Of a DNA stretch of 64,000 bases, positions 38,446 through 46,990 are shown in pieces. The stretch covers positions 104,631 through 168,630 of the forward strand of contig CAUYUJ010019899.1 in NCBI GenBank assembly GCA_963575745.1, read 5' to 3'. The DNA is from Prorocentrum cordatum (taxonomy: Eukaryota > Sar > Dinophyceae > Prorocentrales > Prorocentraceae). The stretch's first letter is position 1. Each line of letters opens with the position of its first letter. The position numbers were made by a program, and so were the translations under genes. The notes under the pieces are model-generated. The model ran no database searches and was not told the origin of the DNA. It saw nothing but the letters and a program-made list of their open reading frames with translations.

Positions 38446-38688
38446 GGGGGGCCACCTCGAGAAGCTCGTCCCGAGGAGCTCCTCTGTAGCACCCTCTCCG
38501 CTACTTGGGCCCTGGGCCTGGGCACGCCGCAGTGCGCCGAGGACCCCCGCGGGCGCCGCCGGCGCCACGGAGCCCGAGCCCGCGAGGGCCCCGCCGGCGG
38601 GGCCGGCCGCCTGCGTGATGAGCGCAGGCGCGCCCTGCGGGGGGGGGGGGCGGGGGCGTCCTCTCGGGCGCGGCGAGCACCCAGGCAG
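38446..38688. other. G+C-rich spacer with G runs
   Basis: G homopolymers at 38441-38450 and 38640-38650. No gene or family recognised. Confidence 0.35.
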
Positions 38689-38689
38689 G

Positions 38690-38832
38690 AGGAGGAGTGA
38701 GGAGGACGAGGAGGAGGAGAGGAGGAGGAGGAGGAGGAGGAGGGAGAGGAGGGGGAGGGGAGGAGGAGGAAGGAGGAGGAGGAGGAGGAGGAGGAGGAGA
38801 GGAGGAGGAGGTGGAGGAGGAGGAGGAGCAGT
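38690..38832. repeat. (GAG)n tract
   Basis: Purine-only triplets with GGGG and GAA interruptions. Confidence 0.94.
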
Positions 38833-38884
38833 ATCGTCCAACCGATCGATCCCCATCCCCATTGAGCCATGGTATCTCGGCCCC

Positions 38885-38886
38885 AG

Positions 38887-38938
<52 letters not shown>

Positions 38939-38944
38939 TCGACG

Positions 38945-38990
<46 letters not shown>
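38885..38990. repeat. (GAC)n microsatellite
   Basis: Pure GAC/ACG triplets with a central GTCGACGTCGAC palindrome at 38938-38949. Poly-Asp, poly-Thr and poly-Val translations are not genes. Confidence 0.97.
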
Positions 38991-38995
38991 AGACG

Positions 38996-39367
38996 CTCCC
39001 ATCCCATCCCTCTCGCCTACTTCGCCCCCCCCATCCCTCGCCAATCTGAGGGCCCAGACGCGGCTCTGGGCAGAGCTGGCCCAGAGAAATCGGCACCAGC
39101 CGACCAGGCTATGCTATGCGTTTTCCAGGGCGTGTGCCCCTGCTGCGCTCAGCAGCGTCGGCAGGGCCTTTGCAGGAGCGAGGGCACGGGCTGCCGAGCC
39201 ACTGCGCAGGGCCGCTTGGATTGTCCGTGGCAGGGCCAGCACCCAGCCCAAGGGGGAGGCCTCTGGGGTGAGGGCCCCTGAGCCACGGCAGGTCCCTCCT
39301 GCGCGGTCGAGGCGCAGGACCCCCGAGGTTTCCCTGTGATCCTGCTTATCCCCCCCCTGCCTCATTC
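38996..39367. other. Spacer without a recognisable gene
   Basis: G+C-rich, ordinary complexity, no family match. Confidence 0.35.
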
Positions 39368-39530
39368 AGGAGGGAAAAAAACACACAGACAAAATTAATC
39401 GTCGACTCCCAGGAAAATATGGGAAAATATGGGAAGTGGGGGGAAGACAGAAACCCAGAAAATATGGAAAAATATGGGGAATTATTTTATTTGTGTGTAT
39501 TTATTTGTGTGTCCCAGTTCCCCTTCACTC
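39368..39530 (+). repeat. Dispersed A+T-rich repeat N, copy 2
   Basis: Closely matches 11029-11190 throughout: AACACACAGACA, ATTAATCGTCGACTCCC, GGGAAAATATGGGAAGTGG, AAGACAGAAACCCAGAAAAT and TTGTGTGTATTTATTTGTG. Confidence 0.8.
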
Positions 39531-40140
39531 ATGGCGCTCACAATCATTTCTTCTTGCCACGAGCGCAACTGTGGGCACTTTGCCTGGCCCTTGCATGGAG
39601 CGCATCTCCGCGGTCGTCGAGCGGGACGTCGTCCCGCGAAGATCACAGGGTCCCCCCACCCCAGACTACAAGGGCCCCCCCCGTTTACAAGGGCCCCCCC
39701 GGACTACACGAATCCCCCCCCCCCGGACTACACTGATCCTCTCCTCATCTCATGGCGCCAAAATCGCCGAGCGGATCTCGCTCGGAAAACACTGGGATGG
39801 GCCCAGACTGTCCTGGAGAAGTGCGCTCCGGATTTCGAGGTGAAGTTCGTGCGGAGTTCTGTTGGCCGGGAGCGAAGACAAAAATCATCCCGCGCGAAAT
39901 TCCATTCGTGTTCCTCTCGCCGTTTCGGGGTCTTGCATTGGCAGAAATCCACGCAGAAATCCGCTGCAGCACGTCTGCAAGGTCGGTGCAGTGACTCATC
40001 CCCCATCCCCTTCCCCTCGCCTCCTCTGCCTCCCCCCTCCTCCGCCTCCCAGAGGAAGCTGGAGCCTCCCATGTCGCCGGGCCGAACCAGATAATGGAGG
40101 AACCCGCGCACTCATCCGAATACCACAGCACACTTGTCCA
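39531..40140. other. Spacer without an identified gene
   Basis: 39645-39730 repeats GGGCCCCCCCGGACTACA-type units three times. 39750-40130 has ordinary composition on both strands but no recognised domain. Confidence 0.4.
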
Positions 40141-40143
40141 GTA

Positions 40144-40206
40144 ACCTCCCACACCACCATTAAATTCTCGGACGACACAGCCGTAGCCTTCGGCCGCATT
40201 ATCGTT
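40144..40206 (+). pseudogene. Possible fragment of a LINE RT active-site motif
   Basis: The frame reads SHTTIKFSDDTAVAFGRIIVG. The core KFSDDTAV resembles the K-F-A/S-D-D-T-A/T motif of animal-type L2/CR1-like LINE reverse transcriptases, and it differs from the CADD of the LINE at 27.26 kb. Only about 20 residues support it and neighbouring sequence does not extend the match, so chance is possible. Confidence 0.25.
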
Positions 40207-40479
40207 GGGCTGACGCGCCCACTGCATTCCGATCACCCCCGCGGGTATATTAGCAGCCTGACGCCCCCCCCTCCCCGCCCCCGCTCCCGACGTGTTGAGA
40301 TAAGACACGGCGACGTGAGAAGCACGAGCGGAGCTGTCCAGCTCATGCTCTTGCTCGAATTGCTCGTGCCGGATCGACCTGTGACAGACGGGGGGGGGGG
40401 GGGGGCAGACTTCGCTTCAGAGCGACAAAATACGACAGGAGTTTCCTGCCAGGTTTTCGCCTCCGAGGGCTCAGCGGGC

Positions 40480-40590
40480 CCCAGGACCGTCAATAAAACA
40501 ATTGTTCGATTGGCGGTCCTGGGGCCCAGAGTTAACTCTGGATGAAAAGCGGTCCCGGGGAAGGGGTTCAGACATTTCTTTGTGGGGTGC
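40480..40590 (-). mobile_element. TIR element C, partial copy 16
   Basis: GTTAACTCTGGATGAAAAGC, GGTCCCGGGGAAGGGGTTCA and GACATTTC resemble the CGGGACGAAAAACCGGTCCC part of element C. GGGCCCCAGGACCG and CGGTCCTGGGGCCC form an inverted pair at 40477/40512. Confidence 0.4.
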
Positions 40591-40765
40591 AATTCGAAGA
40601 AAACGCAAAGCCGGAGATCTGGGAGAAGGCGTGTCCGTGGACCCGAAACGGGGCAAGAACGCGGGTCGTAATTTGATATCTTGGCGGCGCCCAGGCGTGA
40701 GGGGATTTTTGTTGCCTGGTCTTCCGAGCCGCCTTCGAGCCAGGACGACGAGGAAGGTCCCTTAC

Positions 40766-40960
40766 GGCAGGTTAGCGCGTCGTGTCGACCAGCGGCGACC
40801 CCGCCGCCGGCTTTCAGCGTTGAACGCCTCAGGCGACCTGGAACCGATCGACGTTGAACCAATCTGACGTTCCGGGAACGGCCGATCGCTTTCAGGTTGA
40901 GCGATCCCGGCGGTGTCAGAAGCCAGGCGCCCAAGTCGGCACGACACGAGCTTGCCGCAC
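40766..40960 (+). mobile_element. TIR-like element M, copy 2
   Basis: Left end GGCAGGTTAGCGCGTCGTGT, right end GGCACGACACGAGCTTGCC; interior blocks match 4313-4508. Confidence 0.7.
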
Positions 40961-41187
40961 CTCCGAAGATTGCCGAAGCCCCTCCCGAAGCCATGGTAAA
41001 CAAGCGCTGGTGCCTCCACGAGCGGTAGCAAACGAGGTGGCGGCGCGCGGCCCCCGAAGAAGACTCCAGCCAGTGCACCACAGAGTGGCGCACGTTTTTT
41101 GGTTTGCTGCTTCTTGTGGGGCGGAGCTTTTCTTGCTGTGCGGCGTGCAGGGTACAGGATGCGTTGCAGTGTAGCCATGATTTGCCA
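40961..41187. other. Spacer without a recognisable gene
   Basis: Moderately G+C-rich, no repeat family, no supported frame. Confidence 0.35.
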
Positions 41188-41355
41188 CGCGCAGAAGGGG
41201 GGTAGGTGAAGGGGGGAAAAGGCTTCTTAGAAGGAGGCTGCGTCTCAGAAGGCGCGGGTCTCGTCTGTAGATGCAGGGCCCGCGCCTTCTGAGAAGCAGC
41301 CTCCTTCTAAGACGCCTTCCCCCCTCCCCCTACCCCCCCTTTGCGCGCCGCCGAC
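41188..41355 (+). mobile_element. TIR element F, copy 3
   Basis: CACGCGCAGAAGGGGGGTAG and GGCTTCTTAGAAGGAGGCTG pair with AGCAGCCTCCTTCTAAGACG and CTACCCCCCCTTTGCGCG. CTGTAGATGCAGGGCCCGCG sits at the centre, as at 29730-29886. Confidence 0.82.
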
Positions 41356-41471
41356 ATGGGGCGCAACCCGAGGCGTGCAGCCTCTGCAGTGTCACATGGG
41401 GTGGAGCAGCGGATGAGAACCGATCGTACGAGGTGCAGTGTACGAGGTGTATTTGACGTGGTGCAACCTAT

Positions 41472-41672
41472 CGCAGGCCCAGAAGTTGTCACCAACACCA
41501 ATATCGGCGGTGTTCCTCCACCGAGGGAAGAAGATCCCGATCTCGGTGATGGTGGTAATATTCTGGCTTCCAAGGTGGCCGAAATATTACCACCAACACC
41601 GAAATCTAGTGTCATCTTCCCCCTGTGGAGGCAGCCCCCTGTCTTGGTGTTGGTGCCCAATCCCAGGCCTCC
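41472..41672. mobile_element. Long foldback element, about 200 bp
   Basis: Left arm CACCAACACCAATATCGGCG..., right arm ...CTGTCTTGGTGTTGGTGCCC, with the pairing continuing through CTCCACCGAGGGAAGAAGAT / ATCTTCCCCCTGTGGAGG. A second inverted pair, GGTGGTAATATT / AATATTACCACC, fills the middle. The overlapping open frame simply follows the palindrome. Confidence 0.78.
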
Positions 41673-42286
41673 AAACCTATGGGTTGCAACCCGCCTCGCG
41701 CAAGCGTCCCACCCTCCCACTCGCAACGTGTTTGGCAAAACACATTGGACCACGATTGCGGCTCCCGACTGGAGCTCAGAGCGCGTCTTTGCCGCCGCTC
41801 TGGCGCGCGCACCGAGGGGCGCAATTGATGCGGCCGTGATGGCGCTTACCAGTGGGGATTCCCCAGCGCGTCTCAAAGGTAGCGCTGGCACGCGGGCACT
41901 TCAGGGCGGATCGGTGACCTGCGCGGGCGAGATATCGTGATGACGTCGGCAACGGCGGCAACGATGATGATCACAGCGATGGTGGTGGCGATGGTGACGA
42001 TGGCGACGCCAGTCTGAGGGGCCAGTGGCCAGGCCTGGTGGGCAATGTTCTCCCCCCTGGAGGCCGCAGAAGCGTCCAGGGTGTGTACTGGCGTGGCAGC
42101 AGAGCCTCTTGACCCTAAAGAGAGGAGGCTGCTGCATGGCTCGGCACCCGGGGGGCCTAGCGCCAGAGCCCGTGGCACGAGGCGTTTTCAGGCGGCCGCG
42201 TGCTATGTTGTCCGTTGGCGTCGTGCTCCCGGCAAGGTGGTGCGATGAGGTGCGCCGCGGGGACGGCATACAGTCAATCCGCATAG
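41673..42286. other. Spacer with a GAT/GGT-rich stretch
   Basis: 41937-42010 is an imperfect GATGGTGG/GGCGAC triplet run. The rest has ordinary composition and no identified gene. Confidence 0.4.
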
Positions 42287-42436
42287 TAAGGATGGGCAAC
42301 CTTTCCAAGGCTACCCTCGCATCCTTGTCCCTTCGGCCCATCGTTGGTAACTTTCGCTGGCCAACCCCGTTCGCAAAAAAACACACTAACGTGGCCCTCC
42401 AAGGCCCTCGCACCCTTACCGCGCATCCTTCCTATA
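42287..42436 (+). mobile_element. TIR element L, copy 1
   Basis: Ends TAAGGATGGGC and GCGCATCCTT. Internal blocks are CTACCCTCGCATCCTTG, TCGGCCCATCG, ACTTTCGCTGGCCAACCCCG and CCAAGGCCCTCGCACCC. Copy 2 is 600 bp downstream, same strand. Confidence 0.8.
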
Positions 42437-42885
42437 CGGGTTGACTGCACACTAGAGCCCATTATTTCGAACCCTTCTCCTCCGCCTCAGGCTCTTCTCG
42501 GCGCCGAGCAGGTGCGGGCCCTCGCCGAGGCCCCTCGTCGCTGCGCCCTGCCGAGAGCAGCCTGGGGGGAAGGCCGTCCCTCGGGATCCCCCCGTCCGTC
42601 CGACGCTTCGGCGGCCCCCCGTCGCGAGGCCTACAGCCAAGCCGCACGGCAAGGATGTCGGAAACTGGAACATATACACTACCAGTGGCGGGTTTTGTTT
42701 CAATCCCAGGGCTTTCCTTGAAGGTCGGGGGCGACGTCGGGGTGGTGTGGTGTATACTTCTCCCCCTTTTCCCAGGGAGATGACGGAAAATGTAAACACC
42801 AGGATCCCGTGTACACCAGGATCCGCGTTCGTGTGCGAATTTCAGCGCCGGGTCGGAAAAAGCGTCGGTGTATGAGCTCGTTTCC
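42437..42885. other. Spacer between the two L copies
   Basis: Ordinary composition, with GTGTACACCAGGATCC beside CACCAGGATCCCGTGTAC near 42800-42820. No identified gene. Confidence 0.35.
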
Positions 42886-43032
42886 CTAGGATGGGCAAGC
42901 TTCCCCAGGGCACCCGTGCATCCTTGCCTCCTCGGCCCACCCTTGGCCACTTTCGTTGGCCGAGCCCTGCTTGAAAAGCGTCGGAGTAGGCGTCCAAGGC
43001 CATTGCACCCTTGTCGCGCATCCTTATTATAA
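42886..43032 (+). mobile_element. TIR element L, copy 2
   Basis: TAGGATGGGCAAGCTTCCCC to GTCGCGCATCCTTATTATAA. GCCCACCCTTGGCCACTTTC and GTTGGCCGAGCCCTGCTTG align with copy 1. Confidence 0.8.
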
Positions 43033-43301
43033 GGGCCGACTACATGGGGTTGCGCCGGGGCGGGCCTTTTCGACGTTCGCCTTGGGCCCACACGGCGGTA
43101 AAGTGCACGGACGGACCCCCAGTGGCGTTCCCTGTTTGGGGGGTCTCGTCTTTGCCGGTGGCGGCCCCCCCGCAGGACCTAAGCATAATCTCGAGCCTTG
43201 TAAGTAGGTTTAGTGTGCGCCCGATCCGCCCTTCTTCCTTAATTGGGGCCCCTGGCTGCATCGCTTTATTTCCCAGTGGTACGCCATCAGATCATCGGCG
43301 C

Positions 43302-43432
43302 TGCTCTGCTCTGCTCTGCTCCGCTCCGCTCCGCTCCGCTCCGCTCCGCTCCGCTCCGCTCCGCTCTGCTCCTCCTCCTCCTCCTCCTCCTCCTCCTCCT
43401 CCTCCTCCTCCTCCTTCTCCTCCTTCCTCCAG
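43302..43432. repeat. (CTCTG/CTCCG)n pentamer array running into (CTC)n
   Basis: About fourteen 5-bp units, first GCTCT, then GCTCC, then 55 bp of CTC. The pentamers read as Ser-Ala-Pro-Leu-Arg cycles; not a gene. Confidence 0.95.
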
Positions 43433-43475
43433 AAAAAGAGCAGGACACCCGAGGCGAGGCCCATGCATCCTGGAT

Positions 43476-43673
43476 CCCCAGCGCCACGAGTTGTTCACAG
43501 CGTCGACCCCCAGGGGCCTCGACCCCATTCCCCAGGACCAGATGTTCGTCCTGAGTCGTTGCTTGTCGCGGTCCTCTTGGCTTGGCGAAGGCACCCGGAG
43601 GCCGAAAGCAGCAGCAGCAACAGCCAGCGGAAATGTCCGTCGTCAGTTATGAGCGACGCGAGGGTGTCTGGGT
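43476..43673 (+). mobile_element. TIR element C, copy 14
   Basis: CCCCAGCGCCACGAGTTG, CCCCAGGACCAGATGTTCGT, CCTGAGTCGTTGCTTGTCG, GGAGGCCGAAAGCAG, TGTCCGTCGTCAG and GCGACGCGAGGGTGTCTGGG. A CTC tract follows directly. Confidence 0.7.
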
Positions 43674-43674
43674 C

Positions 43675-43842
43675 CCTCCTCGTCCCCCTCCTCCTCCTCC
43701 TCCCCCTCCTCCTCCTCCTCCCTCCTCCTCCTCCTCCTCCTCCTCCTCCTCCCTCCTCCTCCTCCTCCTCCTCCCTCCTCTCCTCCTCCTCCTCCTCCCT
43801 CCTCCTCCTCCTCCTCCTCCTCCTCCTCCTCCTCCTGCCCCT
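43675..43842. repeat. (CTC)n tract
   Basis: CTC with CCCTCC interruptions every 25-40 bp. Confidence 0.95.
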
Positions 43843-43951
43843 CCTGGTGGGCAACGGAAGTGTCGGCGCGACGAAAGATCGCAATTCATAGACAATACCA
43901 CTGGGGGGCACCAAACCTTGGTTGGATTAGCGATATTTATCTTACTCATTG

Positions 43952-44165
43952 TTTTGCCGATCGGCGCGGGCCCTCGCACTCCCCCCCCTTCCCCCCCGTG
44001 GAGTAGATCTTGGGCGCTTCCGGCGCCTGTCTCAGGCAGCTGGAGGCTCCCCCATTGGACGCGCTATTGCAAACAGTCGCATTCAGCAGAGGCCTGGAGC
44101 CGGTTCCCCCCCCCCCCCCCCCCCCCCCCCCCCTTGTTTATGCCCCATATCGAAGAGCCGTGTCA
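43952..44165 (+). repeat. Dispersed repeat P, copy 2, with a 29-base C run
   Basis: TTTTGCCGATCGGCGCGGGC, TGGAGTAGATCTTGGGCGC and CAAACAGTCGCATTCAGCAG match 34376-34580. Where copy 1 has CCCCCCCCTCC this one has an uninterrupted C homopolymer at 44106-44134. Confidence 0.72.
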
Positions 44166-44279
44166 GATTCAGGTTTGGTTGATGCCTCTGATCAGCTCCT
44201 GTGGGACCGTTTGGCACACGCATTCCTCCCTCACAGACTGGACACAGACTGGCCCACCCGCGCTGCCCCAAAGGGGCCC

Positions 44280-44402
44280 GCTGGCCTCGGATCCGCGCTG
44301 GACCCCCCTCCCTAGGGTGCGGAGCCCGCCAGGGGCGGCGCCCCGGGCGCCGCCAGGGGGCTCCAGCGCCGATCCGAGAAATCCGCGCGGACCTCCGAGT
44401 TT
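44280..44402 (+). mobile_element. TIR element O, copy 2
   Basis: CCTCGGATCCGCGCTGGACC on the left, AATCCGCGCGGACCTCCGAG on the right, with GCGGCGCCCCGGGCGCCGC at the centre. Confidence 0.6.
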
Positions 44403-44444
44403 TTCTGTTTATGTCATTGTTCGTTCCCCAGCTCCGCTCCCTCG

Positions 44445-44572
44445 AGGAGGAGGAGGAGGTGCAGGAGGAGGAGGAGGAGGAGGAGGGAGAGAGGAGGAGG
44501 AGGAGGAGAGAGGAGGAGGGGAGGAGGAGGAGGAGGAGGAGGAGGAGGCGGAGGAGGAGGAGGAGGAGGCAG
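44445..44572. repeat. (GAG)n tract
   Basis: Purine triplets, interrupted by GTGCAGG near 44459 and GAGAG. Confidence 0.94.
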
Positions 44573-44719
44573 GCAGGCCCCCGTCTCGCCTGTCCAGGTG
44601 AGCTGCCGTCGGTCGACGGCGTCGCGCACGCCTTCAAGAGGCAGCGCCGCCGCGGCGGGGCGCGGCCGGGTCTCGGCCAGGGCTTCCTTCCCCTTTTTGC
44701 CTCCTCTCTTTCTCGTCCA

Positions 44720-44974
44720 TTCTTCTCCTCCTCATCCTCCTCATCCTCCTCTTCCTCCTCCTCCTCCTTCCTCCTTCCTCCTCCTCCTCTCCTCCTTCTC
44801 CTCCTCCTCCTCCTCCTCCTCCTCCTCCTCCTCCTTCTCTTCTTCCTCCTCCTCCTCCTCCTCCTTCTTCCTTCCTCTCTTTCCTCGTCCATCCTTCTCC
44901 TCCTCACCCTCCTCATCCTCCTCTTCCTCCTCCTCCTCCTCCTCCTTCTCATCCTCCTCCTCCTCCTCCTCCTC
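44720..44974. repeat. Long (CTC)n tract with internal duplication
   Basis: About 255 bp of CTC/TTC. The phrase CTCGTCCATTCTTCTCCTCC (44710) recurs as CTCGTCCATCCTTCTCCTCC (44885), so a block of about 175 bp was duplicated within the tract. Confidence 0.93.
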
Positions 44975-45028
44975 CGGCTGTGGTTGGTTAGCGGCGTGGT
45001 CCACAACGCCGCTAACCAACCGCAGCCG
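44975..45028. repeat. Hairpin, 23-bp arms, left of the LINE fragment
   Basis: Arms CGGCTGTGGTTGGTTAGCGG... and ...CCGCTAACCAACCGCAGCCG with a single mismatch and an 8-base loop (44998-45005). Confidence 0.9.
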
Positions 45029-45200
45029 CTTTACGTCAGCGGGGACAAGAGCCCCAAAGACGTCCGACGCGAGGTGCAGTCCAAGAAGCTGCACGCCCTC
45101 CTCGAACACGATCGCCCTGACCTCCAATGGAAGGTCAAGCGGGCAACCGGCACCATCAGCGTTGACGCAGTCCCCGTCTGCGAGCTCAGCTTGGACGCGA
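45029..45200 (+). pseudogene. Fragment of a second LINE ORF1
   Basis: The frame reads LYVSGDKSPKDVRREVQSKK..., paralleling CYVSADKSPAQVKREILAKQ of the LINE ORF1 (24690-24748); the next 30 residues (WKVKRATGTISVDAVPVCEL) align loosely with NKAKGEVSLQWKPLV. Identity is moderate, so it comes from a different LINE lineage or an old copy. The frame remains open into the right-hand palindrome. No EEP or RT follows. Confidence 0.7.
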
Positions 45201-45256
45201 GAGGAGAACCCGAAGAGGCCTCGTCCTCTTCGGGTTCTCCTCTCGCGTCCAAGCTG
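45187..45256. repeat. Perfect hairpin, 32-bp arms, right of the LINE fragment
   Basis: CAGCTTGGACGCGAGAGGAG... (45187-45218) and its exact complement (45225-45256) around a 6-base loop. The left arm is the end of the ORF1-like coding sequence (ELSLDARGEPEE), so the right arm is an inverted copy of it. Confidence 0.95.
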
Positions 45257-45620
45257 AAGAGCTTGGGCAGCGGGTCCTTGACAGGAGAAAGCGCGAGGAG
45301 ATTGAACTCTCTGATGACGGTTCATTTGTTTGTTTTTGGGGCCTCTTCTGATGCATGTTGAATGTGGTGGCACCTCCAGCCGGTGCGGGCCTCCTTCACA
45401 TCACATCTTCCTCCATCCCTCTCTCTCCCTCAGTGATCACTGCCAGAGTGCTTCCCCTGACGGCATCGCCGTCGCCGAAACGCCAAAACCTGCGACCCAC
45501 GGCTTCCGGAGTCGGGGTCGTGTCTCCTTGGCGCCCGGTCAAGTCTCTTGGCTGTTCGCTCGGCGGCTGTGCGGTCGGTCCTGGGCCTCTTCGCTTCTTG
45601 TTCCCGCCCACGCCCCCGGA
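45257..45620. other. Spacer without a recognisable gene
   Basis: May hold more eroded LINE sequence (SGSLTGESARRLNSL reads on from the hairpin) but nothing diagnostic. Confidence 0.35.
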
Positions 45621-45779
45621 GCTCCGGGACTCCCCTCTACAGGAGGAATGTTCAAAGATAGTCCCAGAATATTTGGAGGACGATTTGTCGAGTACCTTTT
45701 TGACTATGTTTAAAGATGTTTTGCCAATGTTTTATTTTTCCTTCGAAAATCCGCCTGCACGAGGACATGCCCGACCTAA
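45621..45779 (+). mobile_element. TIR element A, copy 7
   Basis: Left end degenerate (GCTCCGGGACTCCCCTCTAC with AGGAGGAATGTTCAAAGATAG), right end intact (CGCCTGCACGAGGACATGCC and CGACCTAA). A+T-rich core. Confidence 0.8.
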
Positions 45780-45780
45780 C

Positions 45781-45880
45781 ACGAGTCGTTGTTGACAGCC
45801 CCGGGGGCCCGGCAAGGGCCGCCGGAGGCTGCTGGCCAAAGAATCCTCCCGTCGTGACTTTCGCCAGCCTTCGGGTGGTA
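45781..45880 (+). mobile_element. TIR element C, partial copy 15
   Basis: CGAGTCGTTGTTGACAGCCC, GGGGGCCCGGCAAGGGCC, GGCCAAAGAATCCTCCCGTC and GTGACTTTCG. The left third is missing where element A copy 7 ends. Confidence 0.55.
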
Positions 45881-45914
45881 TGGAGGTTCGGGGGAGGGGG
45901 TGAAGGGGAACCAA

Positions 45915-46380
45915 CGTACCATTCAATCGATCTCACATCGATCAACCTCTCAATCCCACAACATATCTCACCATCGATGCCACAAGAGATCCCACGGTCG
46001 ATCCCTCAAGAGATCTCACGATCGATCTCTCACCGGATCCCACTATCGACTTTACAATCGAACTCGCTATCGATCTCACAAGCGATCTCACGATCGATCT
46101 CACAACATATTCCACGATCGATCTCTCATCTATATCACCTCGACCTAGCAATCGAACTCACTATCGTTCTCTCATCCGGACCCACTTGCGATCTCACAGC
46201 TTTTCTCACGATCGGTCTCACTATCCATCTCACAATCGATCTCTCCATCGATCTCACGATCGATCTCGCACTCGATCGCACAATCGAACTCACATCGACC
46301 TGAGCATCGATCTCGATATCACTGTCGATCCCATCGTAGATCCCGCGAGCGATCGCACCATCGATCTCGCAGCGCCACCG
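45915..46380 (+). repeat. 12-bp minisatellite, AATCGATCTCAC units
   Basis: About 38 degenerate units. ATCGAT (a palindrome) is the best conserved part and is often varied to GCGATC or AACTCG. The 12-bp period gives four-residue cycles (Ser-Ile-Ser-Gln and similar) in translation. Confidence 0.93.
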
Positions 46381-46447
46381 ACGGGACACCCCCGGCCACA
46401 GCGCGCCGACAGGTTGTGGCGGACAACCAGCTCCACAGCCCCCAGCC

Positions 46448-46635
46448 TTAAGTCGGGCCTGTCCCCCTACAGGGGGGTTTTCGACGACAAAAAAAATACT
46501 TCAAAATCGTCAAACAATAATCCAAAAATAGTCGGGGGACTATCTTTTGATTATTGTTTGACCTTTTTGGGGCATCTTTGGGTTTTTTTCATTTTTCGTC
46601 GAAAATCCCCCTGTAGGGGGACAGGCTCGACTTAA
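46448..46635 (+). mobile_element. TIR element A, copy 8 (reference long-TIR copy)
   Basis: TTAAGTCGGGCCTGTCCCCC and GGGGGGTTTTCGACGACAAA pair with TTTTCGTCGAAAATCCCCCT and GGGGGACAGGCTCGACTTAA, giving TIRs of about 45 bp. An inner inverted pair TCAAACAATAATCC / GATTATTGTTTGA fills the core. Whole element folds. Confidence 0.92.
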
Positions 46636-46834
46636 CCCTAGCCACGGCGGCATTATTCCGTTCTCGCATCCACGCAGTTTCGCCTCGCCCGCACGCGCGA
46701 CACGAGCACGAAACCGAAACCGATTTCCCGGTGGGGGGCTCTCCGTCCCACTGCGATCGCACTCCCACCACCTCTGATGATTGGTATAGCCTCACCTCGG
46801 TGCCGATCTTACACTGGGGACCCATGCCAAAAAA

Positions 46835-46990
46835 ACACCCTGCTTGCCTCCAGGGTGCCCTGGTTTTCTTGGGGTTCGCTGTTTTTGCAATGGAATGCGT
46901 GAAGTTCCCACACCAAAAATCTATGGACGTCCTGGGGTCTCAGGGTTGGATTTCTTGTGGAAGGTTACTTGGGGACTGGCCTCCGCAGTC
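46835..46990 (+). repeat. Dispersed repeat G, copy 3
   Basis: CACCCTGCTTGCCTCCAGGG, GTGCCCTGG, CTATGGACGTCCTGGGGTCT, GATTTCTTGTGGAAGG and GGGACTGGCCTCC match copies 1 and 2. Confidence 0.75.

Noticed and set aside
45915-46380. A Ser/Ile-rich repeat protein
   Set aside because: The 12-bp minisatellite keeps frames open on both strands; there is no start context or flanking coding sequence.
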